NCBI GenBank assembly: GCA_029378245.1
Contig: JARKIF010000192.1
Span: 1 to 58,756, forward strand
Reading direction: 5' to 3'
Length of the DNA: 58,756 bases
Origin: Roridomyces roridus
Taxonomy: Eukaryota > Basidiomycota > Agaricomycetes > Agaricales > Mycenaceae
A program made the position numbers and the translations under genes. How positions within the stretch are numbered: the stretch's first letter is position 1; each line of letters begins with the position of its first letter. Shown here piece after piece: positions 34,507-46,535 of the stretch. Under the pieces are notes generated by a model. That model saw nothing but the letters and a program-made list of their open reading frames with translations. It was not told the origin of the DNA and did no database searches.

Positions 34507-35944
34507 ATGCTTTCCTGGCTATTACCTTCTTGGACCCAACCTGAACCCGCTCTTCCTTCGCCGAGCGCCCAAATACTCGACGACCCGCTGCAGCATGACG
34601 TCTTGACGCGCCTTCGCTCTCTGATTGTCGTCGGTGGAGGCGGGAGTTGGCCGCCGCGAGCAACGTATCGCGAGACTTGGCCTGTAGCACTGAGGTCTTA
34701 TGACTCGGTATACCGCGTCATGGAGCCCTCTTTCCCCGTACCGGAATCTTCCCTCGACAACGCGTACAACCGAAAAATAATCGACTCGTTCCGGGAACGA
34801 ATGCGCTCGCAACTGGAAACGCATGTGGATATGGAGCAAGTCCGCAAGGCGTTTGAAGGCGCCGAGTCATGTCCGCAAGGCGTGTGGTTGGGACTATTCC
34901 TGTGTATATCTTTTTTGCGGCACTCCTACCGGTGCGTTTCCTTGTATTCGTTGATTGGTCTCCCGCTAACGTCATGAAGGTGGGGTGTCAGTCCTATAGT
35001 TGGTGAAGCCCAAAGTGAACAGTCTCTCGACTTTCCCGTGGAGCTGGAACTTCCGTGGCGATACTTGCAACGACATTTCGGGACAACGTCCCCGGGCGGC
35101 TGCATGACTTCACTCATGTATTCAAATCTGCGTGGAGACGACCGCTTGGAGTACAGCGTCACTGTGGGTTTACCAGAGGTTCACAGGTCGACCGAGTATT
35201 GGAACACGAAGCTTATTTCCGAGATGGAAGTCCAGGTCCGTACACATTGACTTCACCATGATCGAATCACTGATCATTTTCAAAGGCTCTTCCCGTATAC
35301 CACCTCTTTGCACAATCAATCGCTCACCTCGACGCAGGAGACGCTTCCGCCGCACGCGCCGCCCTAAAATCTGCCAACGAGACCCTCCGCGCGGCACTCA
35401 AGTTCTTCTTCAGCACCATGTCCGAGGCCCACCTCTCGCACGAGGTGTGGATGGCGTACGTGCAAGGCTACCAAGGATGGACGCTCGGTGGCGTTGACGG
35501 TATTTCTGGTGGACAGAGTGTACTTTTCCGGACACTCGACTCGTTCCTTGGGATTCGGCCGTTTCCCGTTCCAGAGAAGGAGTCGCTGCACCTTCCGACG
35601 GCGCAACGTGATTGGCTGAATTATTTGAGGGAGTACGATATCCGGGCGGTGGTCAAGGCGCGTGTGGAGGGGGAGGAGGGGGAGGCGTTGACAGCTGAAT
35701 TGGACGCGTTGGTGAAGCAGCTTCGGGTGAGTGATTCCTTCGACTTGGGTTCGTACTTATTCATGCGATGCTTTAGGTTTGGCGGATGGGACACATGCAT
35801 AGGATGGTGGGCTACGAGTCGGTTCACCGCCCCGAGCGCAAGACGATGACGGCTGGGATCTCGGTCGTCGATTCGCCCAGCGAGGACCAGATGATTCAGT
35901 ACTTGAAACGAGAGTTGGGGACACGCCTGGCGCAGACGGTTTAG
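34507..35944 (+). CDS. DUF1864/IDO-superfamily-like protein
   Basis: Four exons, ATG at 34,507, stop TAG at 35,942-35,944, about 400 residues. Conserved blocks: RWGVSPIVGEAQ after intron 1, LPWRYLQRHFG, YSVTVGLPEVHRSTEYWNTK, WMAYVQGYQGWTLGGVDGIS followed by GGQSVLFRTLDSFLGIRPF, LPTAQRDWLNYLREYDIR, and WRMGHMHRM-x5-VHRPERKTMTAG. The GGQS...LD..LGI pattern and the length recall the indoleamine 2,3-dioxygenase superfamily, which includes DUF1864/PrnB proteins that bind heme. Fungal members of this wording are uncharacterised. If heme-bound, a His such as one in GHMHRM could be the proximal ligand; that is a guess. No signal peptide. Splice joins RWGVSP and VWRMGH are clean. Confidence 0.6.
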
Positions 35945-35959
35945 CAAGCTAATGTATCA

Positions 35960-36755
35960 TTATCTTATCCTAGACACATAGACGCAACAAATAGAGAGGT
36001 ACATGCAACGGCAGGCCTGAATTATGCGATTATGTCGTCTCTGTGCCATCCTTCCCCAAATTGCCTCTGTTCTTTGCTCTAAATCCAGTCGTCTATTTGT
36101 GGGCCCAACCTCTTTCCCAGTGTTTTCCCCCAACACTTCGGCTTGCGCAATTGTTTCGCCCTCCCTGAGGAGGTCGACTACGCCAATGCGAACAGTGACC
36201 GCGAGCATGAGCGTTATCGCTTGCTACAGCAACCAGCACGGACGTGTATTTCCTGTTGTAACATCATGGCGGGGGCTTGCTCTTGCTGTGAATGGTTTCG
36301 TTGCGCTGCCGTTGTACTTGTAAGAAATGTGTGTATTGGATCCATTGCTTTGATACCGAGGCAATATGGCCAGTATTGGGCTGCTTGCTTGCGGCATTGT
36401 CCGCGGTGTAGGCTCGCAACAAAGTACTTGGAAGGCCTGCATACTTAATTTCATGGGGTTTATTCTGATTCTGAACGAGTGTATGAATAGACGGTGCTAT
36501 AACGGTGCAGAATAACTCGAGAGACGCTGCAAGGACGCCGAGTACTTCACCGATACACAGGACTGTTTTTGAGACTAGTCCAAGTCGAGACCGAAAACGT
36601 GTTACAGAGGCGGCAAGGACACGCCGTGGGTAGGCTGTGTCGGTCGACCGCAAAGTGCGGAGAGAGTCTGCCGAGGTTGCAAGGGAGAGGGTAGAGTTCT
36701 TCACAGACGCGCTCAGACCACCTCTGTGCTCCTGGGGAGTCTCTGAGGTTGACAT
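35960..36755 (-). CDS. Small putative membrane protein
   Basis: ATG at 36,753-36,755; exon 1 runs to about 36,460 (donor GTATGC) and a last exon from about 36,230 to the stop at 35,960. The N-terminal 60 residues are Ser/Thr/Arg-rich. One amphipathic-hydrophobic stretch (KTVLCIGEVLGVLAASLELF) could span or coat a membrane. The C-terminal exon is charged (LDLEQRTEAIWGRMAQRRHN). No family recognised. Its stop lies 15 bp from the stop of the converging DUF1864 gene and its start 93 bp from that of chitin synthase. The inner exon structure is uncertain. Confidence 0.4.
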
Positions 36756-36848
36756 ACTCAGCGTGTGGAGAAAAAAGATGGCCGTAGCGACGAAAGATTG
36801 ATCTCGGTGTTAGTTTGCGTCAGTGCATTTCTGGCTTGAGCTTTCTCA
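36756..36848. promoter_or_regulatory. 93-bp divergent promoter (membrane protein / chitin synthase)
   Basis: Complete space between two outward start codons. No TATA box is visible. Assignment rests on gene orientation. Confidence 0.35.
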
Positions 36849-39800
36849 ATGTCTACCCCCGCCATGGCGTCCGGGGACCTGGTCGACCTCGTTTCCTCGT
36901 CGGGCGCGGCCACCATCTACCCCAACGACGATGCTATCCTCACCGTCCTTCATTCACGCTTTCGTGCCGACCTCCCTTACACCCGTGTCGGCTCCACCCA
37001 TCTCATAGTCGTCAATCCTCTCAAAACCCTCGCTAATGTCAACGACGCCAGCGCACGAGAGTACGAGGAACGCTGCTACAAGGACACCAGTCTCCCCGCC
37101 ATCGACTCCCCCAAACCGCTCCAGCCCCACGTCTACGAGCTTGCGTGCAGGATATATCTCTTGATGCGCCGCCGTGCCGAGTCCCAGCTCGTCATTGCAC
37201 GCGGTATCACCGGGTCTGGAAAGTCGGCCTCGATGAGACTGCTGTCCAGCCAGCTCCTCCAGCTGTCGACTCATTCGAGGAAAGAGGCCAAACTCGCCGA
37301 CCAGCTGCGCGCCCTGACGACCGTGGTCGACTCGTTTGGGAACGCAAAGACACATGCCAACCCCGACGCCTCGCGTCATTCAAAGCTCCTCGAACTCCAT
37401 TTCAATGAGCGAGGGCGTTTTGCCGGCGCCAGGTGTTTGATGTTTGGCTTGGACAAGTCGCGTCTCGCAAAACTCGGCCACGAAGAGCGCACTTACCATG
37501 TGTTCTACCAACTCCTCGCCGGTGCCACCACTTCCGAGCGGGACAACCTCCAGCTCGAAGATCCATCCGAGTATGCCCTGTTGGCGTCCTCTGGAACGTA
37601 TCGACTTCCTTCAGGCCCCTTCTCCGATGACACCATTGGCATGTCCGACCTTCGTGCCGCCCTACGCGCCCTCTCTTTCAAACACACCCCTGCCGTCCTC
37701 TCCCTCCTCTCCGCTATCCTTGCCTCCACCAACATCACCTTCATTCCTGCCGACAATAACATGGAGGCCTCTACCGTCGCTCCAGATGCCATCCCGGCTA
37801 TCCAGCTCACCTCCCGTTTGCTTGGCGTCCCTCCAGATGAACTCGAGACCGCGCTGACAAACCGCACCTCTTACGTCCGCAAGGAGCTTTACACAGTCCT
37901 CCTTGATGAGCGCCAATCGGAAGCGCAGCGTATAAATCTCTCGCGCGATTTGTACGCTATTCTCGTGGCTTTCATTCTCGAGTCTGCCAACCGCCGCGTT
38001 GAGCCGCCCAGTGGCACCAATATCATTGCCCTCCTCGATTCCCCCGGCTTTGCTGCCCCGCCCGCGTCGATCGGCCCCGCGGCTTTTGATGTCTTTGCCA
38101 GCAACTTTGCGGACGAGCTCGTACAAGGCTGGGTTTCTCAAGCCCTCTTTGCGGACATGGAGGATGTTGTCGGGAACGAGGCCTGTGTCGAGCTACTCCG
38201 TGGAGTGCCCATCTCCGACCCTGCTCTTATTCCCGCCAAGAAGGCTGACAAGGAAGTAGGCGTCCGTGGGGTTCTCGGCGTGTTGGGACGTGCGAGTATG
38301 GCGCTCAAGACGGGCAAGGGGGCTGACCGCGACCGCGACGAGGAACTGCTCGCGGAACTCACCGGCCGTTTTGGCTCTCACGCTTCCTTTGACCCGACCC
38401 CGCTCCCTCCCGGTGCTGGCGGCGTTGGCACAGGCAACCTCTCTGCTCGTCCTCGTGCGTTTGGGATCAGCCACTATGCTGGTCCGTGCTCGTACGATGT
38501 CAAAGGGTTCGTCTCTGCCGACGCTGACCTCCTCGATCCCGCCATCGTCACCCTTTTGCGCGCTTCTACCGTGCCCTTTGTCGCCAAGCTCTTTGCCGGG
38601 CCGTCTCTTGCCGCGGAGCCCCATGCACGTGACGTCAACACGGTCGTTCAAGCGCAGGTGTCGTCGCGTCCCCTCAGGATGCCCAAACTCGGGGGCGAGG
38701 CGGCATTGCGGCGCCTGGATCCCGGCAAGACGTTTGGGACGATGACGCAGCTCGATGGCACACTCTCTGCACTGCTTCAGGGTGCTCAGACCGAGGGCCA
38801 TGCGCGTCTGTGGACCTTGGGATGTGTACGGCCGAACGATTCGGGGAGTGCGAATTCGTTTGATAAGCGGCGGGTGCGGGCCCAGTTGAGGGCATTGATG
38901 GTGCCAGCGCTCGTCCAGCGTGCTGCTGGTGGAGACTTTGTGGCCGAGTTTGATGCAGAGGAGTTTTGCGCACGGTATGTGCCGACGATGCGTGGGGATG
39001 TGGAGGAGAGGATTGAGCAGTGTGCGCGGGCTGGCGGGTGGCGAAGTGGCGTTGGTGGAGAGTACAAGGTTGCTGGCGGGCGCGTGCTTGTGGGCTACGA
39101 GGCCTGGAAAGGCGTCGAGGACGTCTTGCGTGCCGCCGAGAAGGGCCGTGGAGAGGAACGTGAGGTTGATGAACCAGAGATGGACGAGCCAGAGGGCACC
39201 GAGTATACTCATGGGCAGCATGGCTATGAGGAGAGCGTGCGCGACCAGCCTGCGTATGGCGATGGTGGGTTGCTTACTCCGGCTGATCCGTTTGCTGGCG
39301 GGGTACCCGCCCTCGGTGGCCCAGGCAGCGGCAACGGGAGTGGGTGGGGCGGTGTTGGCTCGGACTACAAGACCAGCCCTGCCGGAACGATGGAGGGTTA
39401 TCCCGACTCTCCGTTACCATCCAAGGACGGTCATCGCGATATGGGCCCCAGCGCAGGTTTCGTGCAGAAAGACGCCCTTCTCGCCAACAGCGCGGTCGAG
39501 GAGGTTCCCTCCAGCCGTTCGCGTCGCCTCTGGCTCTGGTTGACCTGGGGTATCACATTCTGGATCCCTTCCTTCATGCTGACCCACGTTGGACGCATGA
39601 AACGACCCGACATTCGCCTCGCTTGGCGCGAAAAGTTCACCATCTTCTTCCTCATCTTCCTCCTGAACGGCATCGTCATATTCTACATCGCCATCTTCGG
39701 TCGTTTGCTGTGTCCCAACTTCACCAAGGCGTGGAGCCTGAACGAGGTGGCCGAGCACACGGATGACAACAATTACTGGGTCGCCATCCAGGGCTCCGTG

Positions 39801-42800
39801 TACGATGTGTCCAATTTCATCGGCGGAGACCACAGCGATATCAACTCGGAACCCAGTAACAGCCCGGACATCCGCGAGGCGTTGGCAGGCCAGGATCTTA
39901 CGTATTATTTCCCTGTGCCGCTTACCCTCGGTGCGTTTGTTTCCAGCTTTCTGTAATTTTTTCAGGCTCATTGTTGTATAGGGTGTCCGACGCTGGTGAC
40001 TGACAATACCGTCACGTTGTCGATCAAGAATTTCACCAATACCGAGCCGACGGCGATGCATCTCAGTGGTGATTCAGGCAGCCAGAGTGCTGCTTTGAAG
40101 AAAAACGATTGGTACACCTCCACGTTCCAACCCAAGATCCAGGAATTCCACAAGGGCCCGGTGGTGTATACGTCCAAGACGCTCTCAGCGTTTGCTGCAG
40201 ACACCGATGTTGCCAAGTAAGTGGCATTGTTTCGTGTGTAAGAATTATCCTTACTGGTTTTAGGATCTGGGGGCGATACAATGACAAGATCTACGACCTC
40301 ACGGACTATGTGAATACGCTCACGATCCATGTGAACGACGCCAAATACGCATTCCTCGACACGGATCTCGTCTCTATATTCAGGCAACAGTCGGGGCAAG
40401 ACATTACGAAACCGCTCAACAAAGTACTCGACGCCATGCCGGCTGATCAGCGCGGCCTGAATATGCAGTGTCTGAACAATGCGTTTTTCATTGGCGAGTG
40501 GGACTTCCGCAAGAGTCCCCGGTGCACCGTGCAAAACTATTTCCTCATTGTGGCCTCGGGAATTCTCATGGCGTCCATGGGGCTCAAGTGTATGTTTCAA
40601 TACTCTTTTTCTTGTACTCGGAACTTACATTCCTCTACAGTCTTGGCGGCGCTGCAGCTTGGAGGCAAGCGCAATCCCGAGTTACAAGACAAGTTCGTCT
40701 TATGCCAGGTGCCGTGCTACACCGAGGGCGAGGATTCTCTGCGTCGCACGGTCGATTCGCTCGCCAGTCTCAACTATGACGACAAGCGCAAGCTCATCTT
40801 CATCATCTGCGACGGGAACATCATCGGTAGCGGTAACGACCGTACGACACCCAGAATCGTACTCGACATTCTTGGTGTGGATCCACAACTCGACCCGGAG
40901 CCCCTTTTGTTCAAGTCGATTGGCGAGGGTTCTAAGGCGCTCAATTACGGCAAGGTGTATTCGGGTCTTTATGAGTTTGAGGGTCACGTTGTACCGTGCG
41001 TGGTTATATTCTTTCTGCTTTTTTCGTGAGTCTGAATGATCTTCTCAGGTACATGGTTGTCGTCAAAGTCGGCAAGCCCACTGAACGCTCCAAGCCGGGA
41101 AATCGTGGCAAGCGCGACAGTCAAATCCTGTTGATGCGTTACCTCAATCGAGTGCATTTTGACGCTCCCATGTGTCCGTTGGAGCTCGAGATTTACCACC
41201 AGATGCGGAACGTCATTGGCATCGACCCGGCATTCTACGAGTACATCTTCACGGTCGACGCTGATACTGTATGTTTCCTTTTCTTTATTGTTCTTCAATG
41301 GCTAATTGAGCTCGCAGACGGTCATGCCCGATGGGCTCAATCGGTTGGTGGCAACCTCTGCCGACGACTCGAGCATCATCGGCGTTTGCGGCGAGACCAA
41401 GCTCCAGAACGAGGAGGGTTCGTGGTGGACGATGATTCAAGTTTACGAGTACTACATCTCGCATCATCTGTCCAAGGCCTTTGAGAGTCTCTTCGGCTCG
41501 GTCACGTGTCTTCCTGGATGTTTCTCCCTGTACCGCCTTCGTACGGCCGACAAGGGGCGTCCCATCATCATTTCAAATCGGATCATTGAAGAATATTCGG
41601 AACCCAATGTCGACACGCTGCACAAGAAGAATCTGTTCTCGCTTGGCGAGGATCGGTATTTGACTACCCTGCTCATGAAAAACTTCCCGACGTTCAAGAC
41701 CAAGTTCACCCCGGACGCTACCGCACACACTATGGCTCCCGAGTCGTGGAAGGTTCTCTTCTCGCAGAGGCGTCGGTGGATCAACTCGACGGTGCACAAC
41801 TTGTGCGAGCTCGCGTTCTTGCCCGAGTTGTTTGGCTTTTGCTGTTTCTCGATGCGGTTCTTTGTCTTTATTGACCTTATCGGTACTTTGGTATGTGTTT
41901 GCTTGATTAATAGGCCGATGTTTGCTGACGATTGGGATCTAGATTCTGCCGGCGACTGTGGTTTATGTATGTTAAATCTGATGTCACGCCCAGACTTTAC
42001 TGAACGGTTCTTTCTTGTAGATCATTTACTTGATCATCTCGGTCTCCACTGGAAGCTCGCCATTCCCTGAGATTGCCATTATCATGATTGGTGTGGGATA
42101 CGGTCTACAGGCCATCATCTTCATTGTTAAGCGTGAATTCATGTTGGTCGGATGGATGGTGGTGTATATCCTATCGTACGTGTTCTGTCCTTGTTCTTTG
42201 CCATCTTGCTGACGCTTCTCGTCCAGGTATCCCGTCTACAGCTTCCTCTTGCCCGTCTATTCTTTCTGGTGTATGGACGAATTCGGTTGGGGTAACACTC
42301 GTCTTGTGATCGGAGAGGGCAAAGACAAGAAGGTTATCATCAACGAGGACGAAAAGTTTGACGACTCTATGATCCCCCTCAAGAAATTCAGCGGTGAGTT
42401 GTTGGCTGGCGGTTCTTGGTCTTGAGCTGAACCTGCTTCTGTAGAATATGAAGCTGAGGCATGGGAAACGGGCTCGCGTCATTCCGAGGACACTGGATAC
42501 AGCGGAAAACCGCGGTCTCGTTCCCGCGCTCCCAACTCGCGAGGACAGTCGCCACATCCGTATCAGCAGGCATCCCAATCGGGCGATTACTACCGCGATA
42601 CTAACCTCACGGCCAACAACAACTCGAATCCCAACCTCCGTCCTCAACCGTCGCTCTCCAATATGTCGCAACACCAACAGTCGCCGTTTGCGGCCCCGCA
42701 GTTGCCGTTCATGCCGTTTGGAGGAGGACCTGGTTCGATCGCGGGCTCTGATCACGGGATGCCCATGATGACTCCGATGGGCTACCAGAACACGGGCAGC

Positions 42801-43221
42801 ATGTACGGGATGATGCCGCCGATGATGAGCAACATGAATTTGTACGCGGGGAGCTTCAATGGCTCACAAGCCGGCTTTGCGCCACCAGTGATGCCTGCGG
42901 CCGCTGGTGGAATACCGCGACCCATGTCGACTTTGTCGTTGGCGACGACGGCCAATATGTTCTCTGGCCCGAGTCAAAACCCCAATCCCTCGGATGACGA
43001 GCTTTTCAATGCTCTGCGGAATTACCTCAGTACGCAGGACCTGATGACTGTTACGAAGAAGTAAGCCGTCCATTCGCCGTGCTTGCCTGCCTCGATGCTG
43101 ACAACACTTCTCCTTTAGAACCGCGCGGGAAGCCATTATGGCGCGATTCCCCAACGCGGATCTTACATCTCGAAAGGAGTTTTTGAACCGCTCCATTGAC
43201 ACGATCCTTTCAGAAGCATAG
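36849..43221 (+). CDS. Class V chitin synthase with N-terminal myosin-like motor domain
   Basis: About 12 exons, ATG at 36,849, stop at 43,219-43,221, roughly 1,900 residues. Exon 1 encodes the motor-like domain with Walker [11 protein letters not shown] (aa 117-126) instead of the myosin GESGAGKT. Two membrane helices follow ([18 protein letters not shown] and [19 protein letters not shown]), then a cytochrome-b5-like domain (aa ~961-1027). The chitin synthase module has [20 protein letters not shown], the VDADT metal-binding motif, [19 protein letters not shown] and QRRRW (41,765-41,779). Later membrane helices and an Asn/Gln/Pro-rich linker precede a DEK_C-type C-terminus ([11 protein letters not shown]...[14 protein letters not shown]). 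It polymerises chitin from UDP-GlcNAc at the plasma membrane; the motor-like part aids delivery to growth sites in other fungi. All catalytic motifs are intact. Confidence 0.9.
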
Positions 43222-43504
43222 AATTCCTTTCCTTTCCTTTTTATCACACCACAATCATCGGACTATCATGCATGACTTTTAGTTATCCTTTGCTTTGCAT
43301 TGCTGGACCCTGGACTCGCCCTCGTATTTTACACTTTTTGTTATGGACTGACTGGCCGTGGAGAGTATATATAGCCATTATCGACGATAATTAGTTCGGG
43401 GCTGAAATAAAGATTCGAGTAAACTGCCTAATTGGGAAGCGGGTGTAGTGGGCAAATAGTAGCAAAGTGATGGGCATTCTGACTAGAGAACAAGTGCGTG
43501 GCAT

Positions 43505-44764
43505 TTACAGGTACTTGTCTACGATGAATTTCACTTTATCGTCGACCTTGGAAAGGATATCTAACGTGTCTTCCTAGTAGGCCTTCAGCGCTGCGCAGAG
43601 TAGAGAATCGACACCTTGAACTTACCCAAATGAGATCCTGCGCTTTGCATCCTTCAGGTGAGAGCACAAAATCGCTGACTTCCTGAACACGCGAACCAGC
43701 GATATATTGTCCACGTATTTCCTCGGGATGGTCTTCCTGGGCCAAGGCGGCCCAAACGAGCTGTCTACTGCCCACCTCTGCGGTAAACGCTAGCACGAAC
43801 TTCATGAAGCGGTCGATCAGCATGCGGAGGCCGCTGTATGTGCGAACGAGTTCGGAGTGGCAGAATCTGCATGATATACAGAGTGAGTTGCGGTCCTGGG
43901 GGGTGTTTGGAGGTTGGTTACCCGGGAGATACGGCATTGACGACGAGCGAGGACGAAGTTATCGTCACTTGCATTCAAAAATACACTACGTTTGGTCAGA
44001 GGGTACCGCGCGCCCATAGCTCTGCAACCAGGTTAACTTGAAGATTCAGAATAAAAAGTGGAATCAGACTTGGGAGTACAATACTCGGCCTTCCCGATAG
44101 TCTTGATTATTTCGGGACTTTCGACGACGGGTTTTTCAATTCGGGCAAAATAATGCAGCATGCTCGAGACCACGACAATCCGAGGCACTGTCTTGTGTTC
44201 TTCGGCCGTTTTGAACATGGCGGGAAGCAAAAGAAAAATCAACAGTGAGGGGGCGAGATGGTTGACCTGGACACTGTAAGCTTGGTTAGGATACTGAACA
44301 GCAAGTTGAATAGCACATGCCTCGATTCCCAGCCGTCCTTGGTAGCATCGTAGGTCGACGACACGATGCCAGCATTCGCGATCAGGATATCCAGCCGCCC
44401 ACCGTCTTGTTCACACTTGCCTGCGAATTTCTTCACCGACTCGAAATCAGCTAGATCGACAATCCAGAGCTCTGCCCGGTCATAGCCAGTTACAGCTTTC
44501 AGCTCTGTCCATAGAATCAGCTCGTCAGTCGTCTGGCACATCAAAAGTAGATTTACTTTCGAGCGCCGCTTGTCCCTTGCTCTGGCTGCGACACGCCATA
44601 ATAACTCGCCCCGGATTCATACGCGCAAAGTGCTGCGCGGCTTCAAATCCGAGCCCCGTGTTGGCGCCAGTAACGAGGATGGTCTTGCCAGTCAGGTCGG
44701 CTTGAACGACGGGGGGCTGCGGAGTCCACTGAGTCTTCATGAAGCCCCAAATTCCAGGTTTCAT
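43505..44764 (-). CDS. Short-chain dehydrogenase/reductase (copy 1), apparently missing an internal exon
   Basis: ATG at 44,762-44,764, last exon ends at TAA 43,505-43,507 (EDTLDILSKVDDKVKFIVDK). SDR motifs: TILVTGANTGLGFEAAQHFA (cofactor TGxxxGxG), LDILIANAGI, VVVSSMLHYF (Ser), RYPLTK (YxxxK), VVNAVSPG. The wording is close to RDH12/WWOX-type reductases. Between RYPLTK and SSLVVNAVSPG only about 32 bp remain. In the plus paralogue this interval has an intron and the conserved LNLFFIRALNSRL exon. Thus copy 1 has probably lost that exon by deletion and may be non-functional, although the outer parts remain in good frame. It could alternatively encode a shortened protein. Substrate unknown. Confidence 0.6.
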
Positions 44765-45062
44765 GGCGGAGGCGTGTCAGGTTCCAAGTCGACGCGTACG
44801 CATACCCATTACTTATACTGAAGAAGCAGCAAGCTGTTGTAAACATGATGGATTCCCGCTCTTCGGAAGGGCTGCCGCGGCACCGTCCGCCCTGCTTCAA
44901 GCCGACGCTGTCGTCAGCGCCGGCGGGTTACGAGGAGAATCGTATGTCATCCAGAGATAATTAACGGGGATGTAAGTAACCCGATGCTTTGTGAGTTTGA
45001 GATGAACGAATGGGTTGAAACATCTTGTCGACGATTGGTCGGCGCAAATGCTGATGAGCACG

Positions 45063-45168
45063 AAAAGTGCTGCGCTGCTTCAAACCCAAGCCCAGTGTTG
45101 GCCCCAGAACGGACAGTCTTGCCAGTGATATTAACATGAAGAACGGGGCTGCGGTCCCCATTGAGCGG
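45063..45168 (-). pseudogene. SDR relic between the two SDR paralogues
   Basis: About 105 bp match the N-terminal cofactor-binding coding region of the minus SDR (44,626-44,735), in the same orientation. Shared blocks include AAGTGCTGCGC, GGCTTCAAA/CTTCAAACCC, GTGTTGGC and GTCTTGCCAGT. In translation it would give a broken GANTGLGFEAAQHF. Frame and surroundings are lost, so it is a decayed third copy. Confidence 0.6.
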
Positions 45169-45257
45169 TGCGGTTGAACGTTGCCGTCCGAAGGAAGAGA
45201 CGACGGATCAAGGTTTTGCGGATCTTTGGCCCAAATGCAGCTTTTCCTCTGGCCACC

Positions 45258-46535
45258 ATGAAATACGGAATCTGGGACCTCATTCGAGACCAATGGACGC
45301 CTCAGCCCGCAGTCCTCAAAGCCGACATCACAGACAAAACAATCCTCGTCACTGGCGCCAACACGGGCCTCGGGTTTGAAGCGGCGAAACACTTTGCATC
45401 CATGAATCCCGGGCGACTCATTCTCGCGTGTCGGAATCGGGCAAAGGGTCAGGTGGCAGTTGAAAGTAAGTAGGAATTCGTTGTTTACGCGTTTGGCGCG
45501 AGAACCGGCGGTATAGACATCCAGGCTTCAACGGGATTCAAACTAGTCGAGCTCTGGATTGTGGACCTCGCAGATTTTGGCTCGGTTCGCCAATTTGTGG
45601 ACAAGTTCGAGCAAGATGGAGGGCGGCTGGATGTCTTTGTCGCCAACGCTGGTATTGGTACTGCGGCGTACGAGGCCACAAAGGATGGTTGGGAGTCGAG
45701 GTGCGTAAATCCTCGCAGTGGCCACTGGCAAATCTTATTCGATGACGCGTTGGCAGTCTGCAAGTTAACCACCTATCCACCTCGCTCCTTGCGCTCCTCC
45801 TCCTCCCTTCGATGATGCAAACCGCTAAAGAACACGGCACGACCCCGCGAATCGTTATTGTCTCGACTCTGATGCATTACTGGGTTGCACTCGACCAAGG
45901 CGTACTACAAAGCTCACAGGTTATCAAGACACTTGGAAGCGCAGAGTATTGTACACCCGAGATGATGCAGTTCAGATACCCTGTAACAAAGCGTATGTCG
46001 CTTCTCTCTTTCAATTCACAGCATTGCAATGTACATCTGCAGTTCTCAACCTTTTCTTCATTCGTGCGCTAAACTCGCGCCTCTCCTCCTCTATCGTCGT
46101 CAACGCCGTGAATCCGGGGCACGTTCTCTTCTTCCATGGCGTCCACCAAGAATCAACGTCACTCTACAGATACTGCTACTCTGAAATCCGTCGCGACTTT
46201 ACTGGCTTGCGCGCTTCCATCGACCATCTCATGCAATTCATGCTAGCCTTCAGAACGGAAGTAGGCAGCAGGCAGCTCGTCTGGGCCGCCCTCGCCGATG
46301 AGAATGAATTTGCGCTTCGTGGGGAGTATATTTCTGGTTCTTGTGTCAAGGAGGTTAGTGATTTCGTGCTTTCGCCCGAGGGAAAGAAGGCGGAGGGGTT
46401 GATTTGGGTGAGTGACCATTTTGGCTGGAGGAGAAAGAGGCTGATATTTTTCAGGAGGATACGCTGGATATTTTGAACAAGGTCGATCCGAGAGTTAGTG
46501 AAATTGTAATGGAGTTCCTCTCTTCCAAGGCTTGA
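45258..46535 (+). CDS. Short-chain dehydrogenase/reductase (copy 2)
   Basis: ATG at 45,258 in a good context (GCCACCATG), stop TGA at 46,533-46,535; about six exons, ~320 residues. Motifs: TILVTGANTGLGFEAAKHFA, ELWIVDLADFGSVRQFV, LDVFVANAGIGTAAYEATKD, IVIVSTLMHYW (Ser), RYPVTK (YxxxK), NLFFIRALNSRLSSSIVVNA. The C-terminal block SRQLVWAALADENE...GEYISGS is shared with copy 1. One join (NPG|YCYSEI) needs a GC donor at 46,119 (GG^GCACGT...ACAG^A). All catalytic residues of classical SDRs are present, so it is the likely functional member of the pair. NAD(P)-dependent reduction of a small carbonyl compound is inferred; substrate unknown. Confidence 0.7.

Noticed and set aside
37505..39221. Minus-strand ORFs up to 342 codons inside the chitin synthase gene
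   Set aside because: Shadows of a GC-rich coding exon with a strong codon bias; the plus strand has clear motor and chitin synthase motifs.
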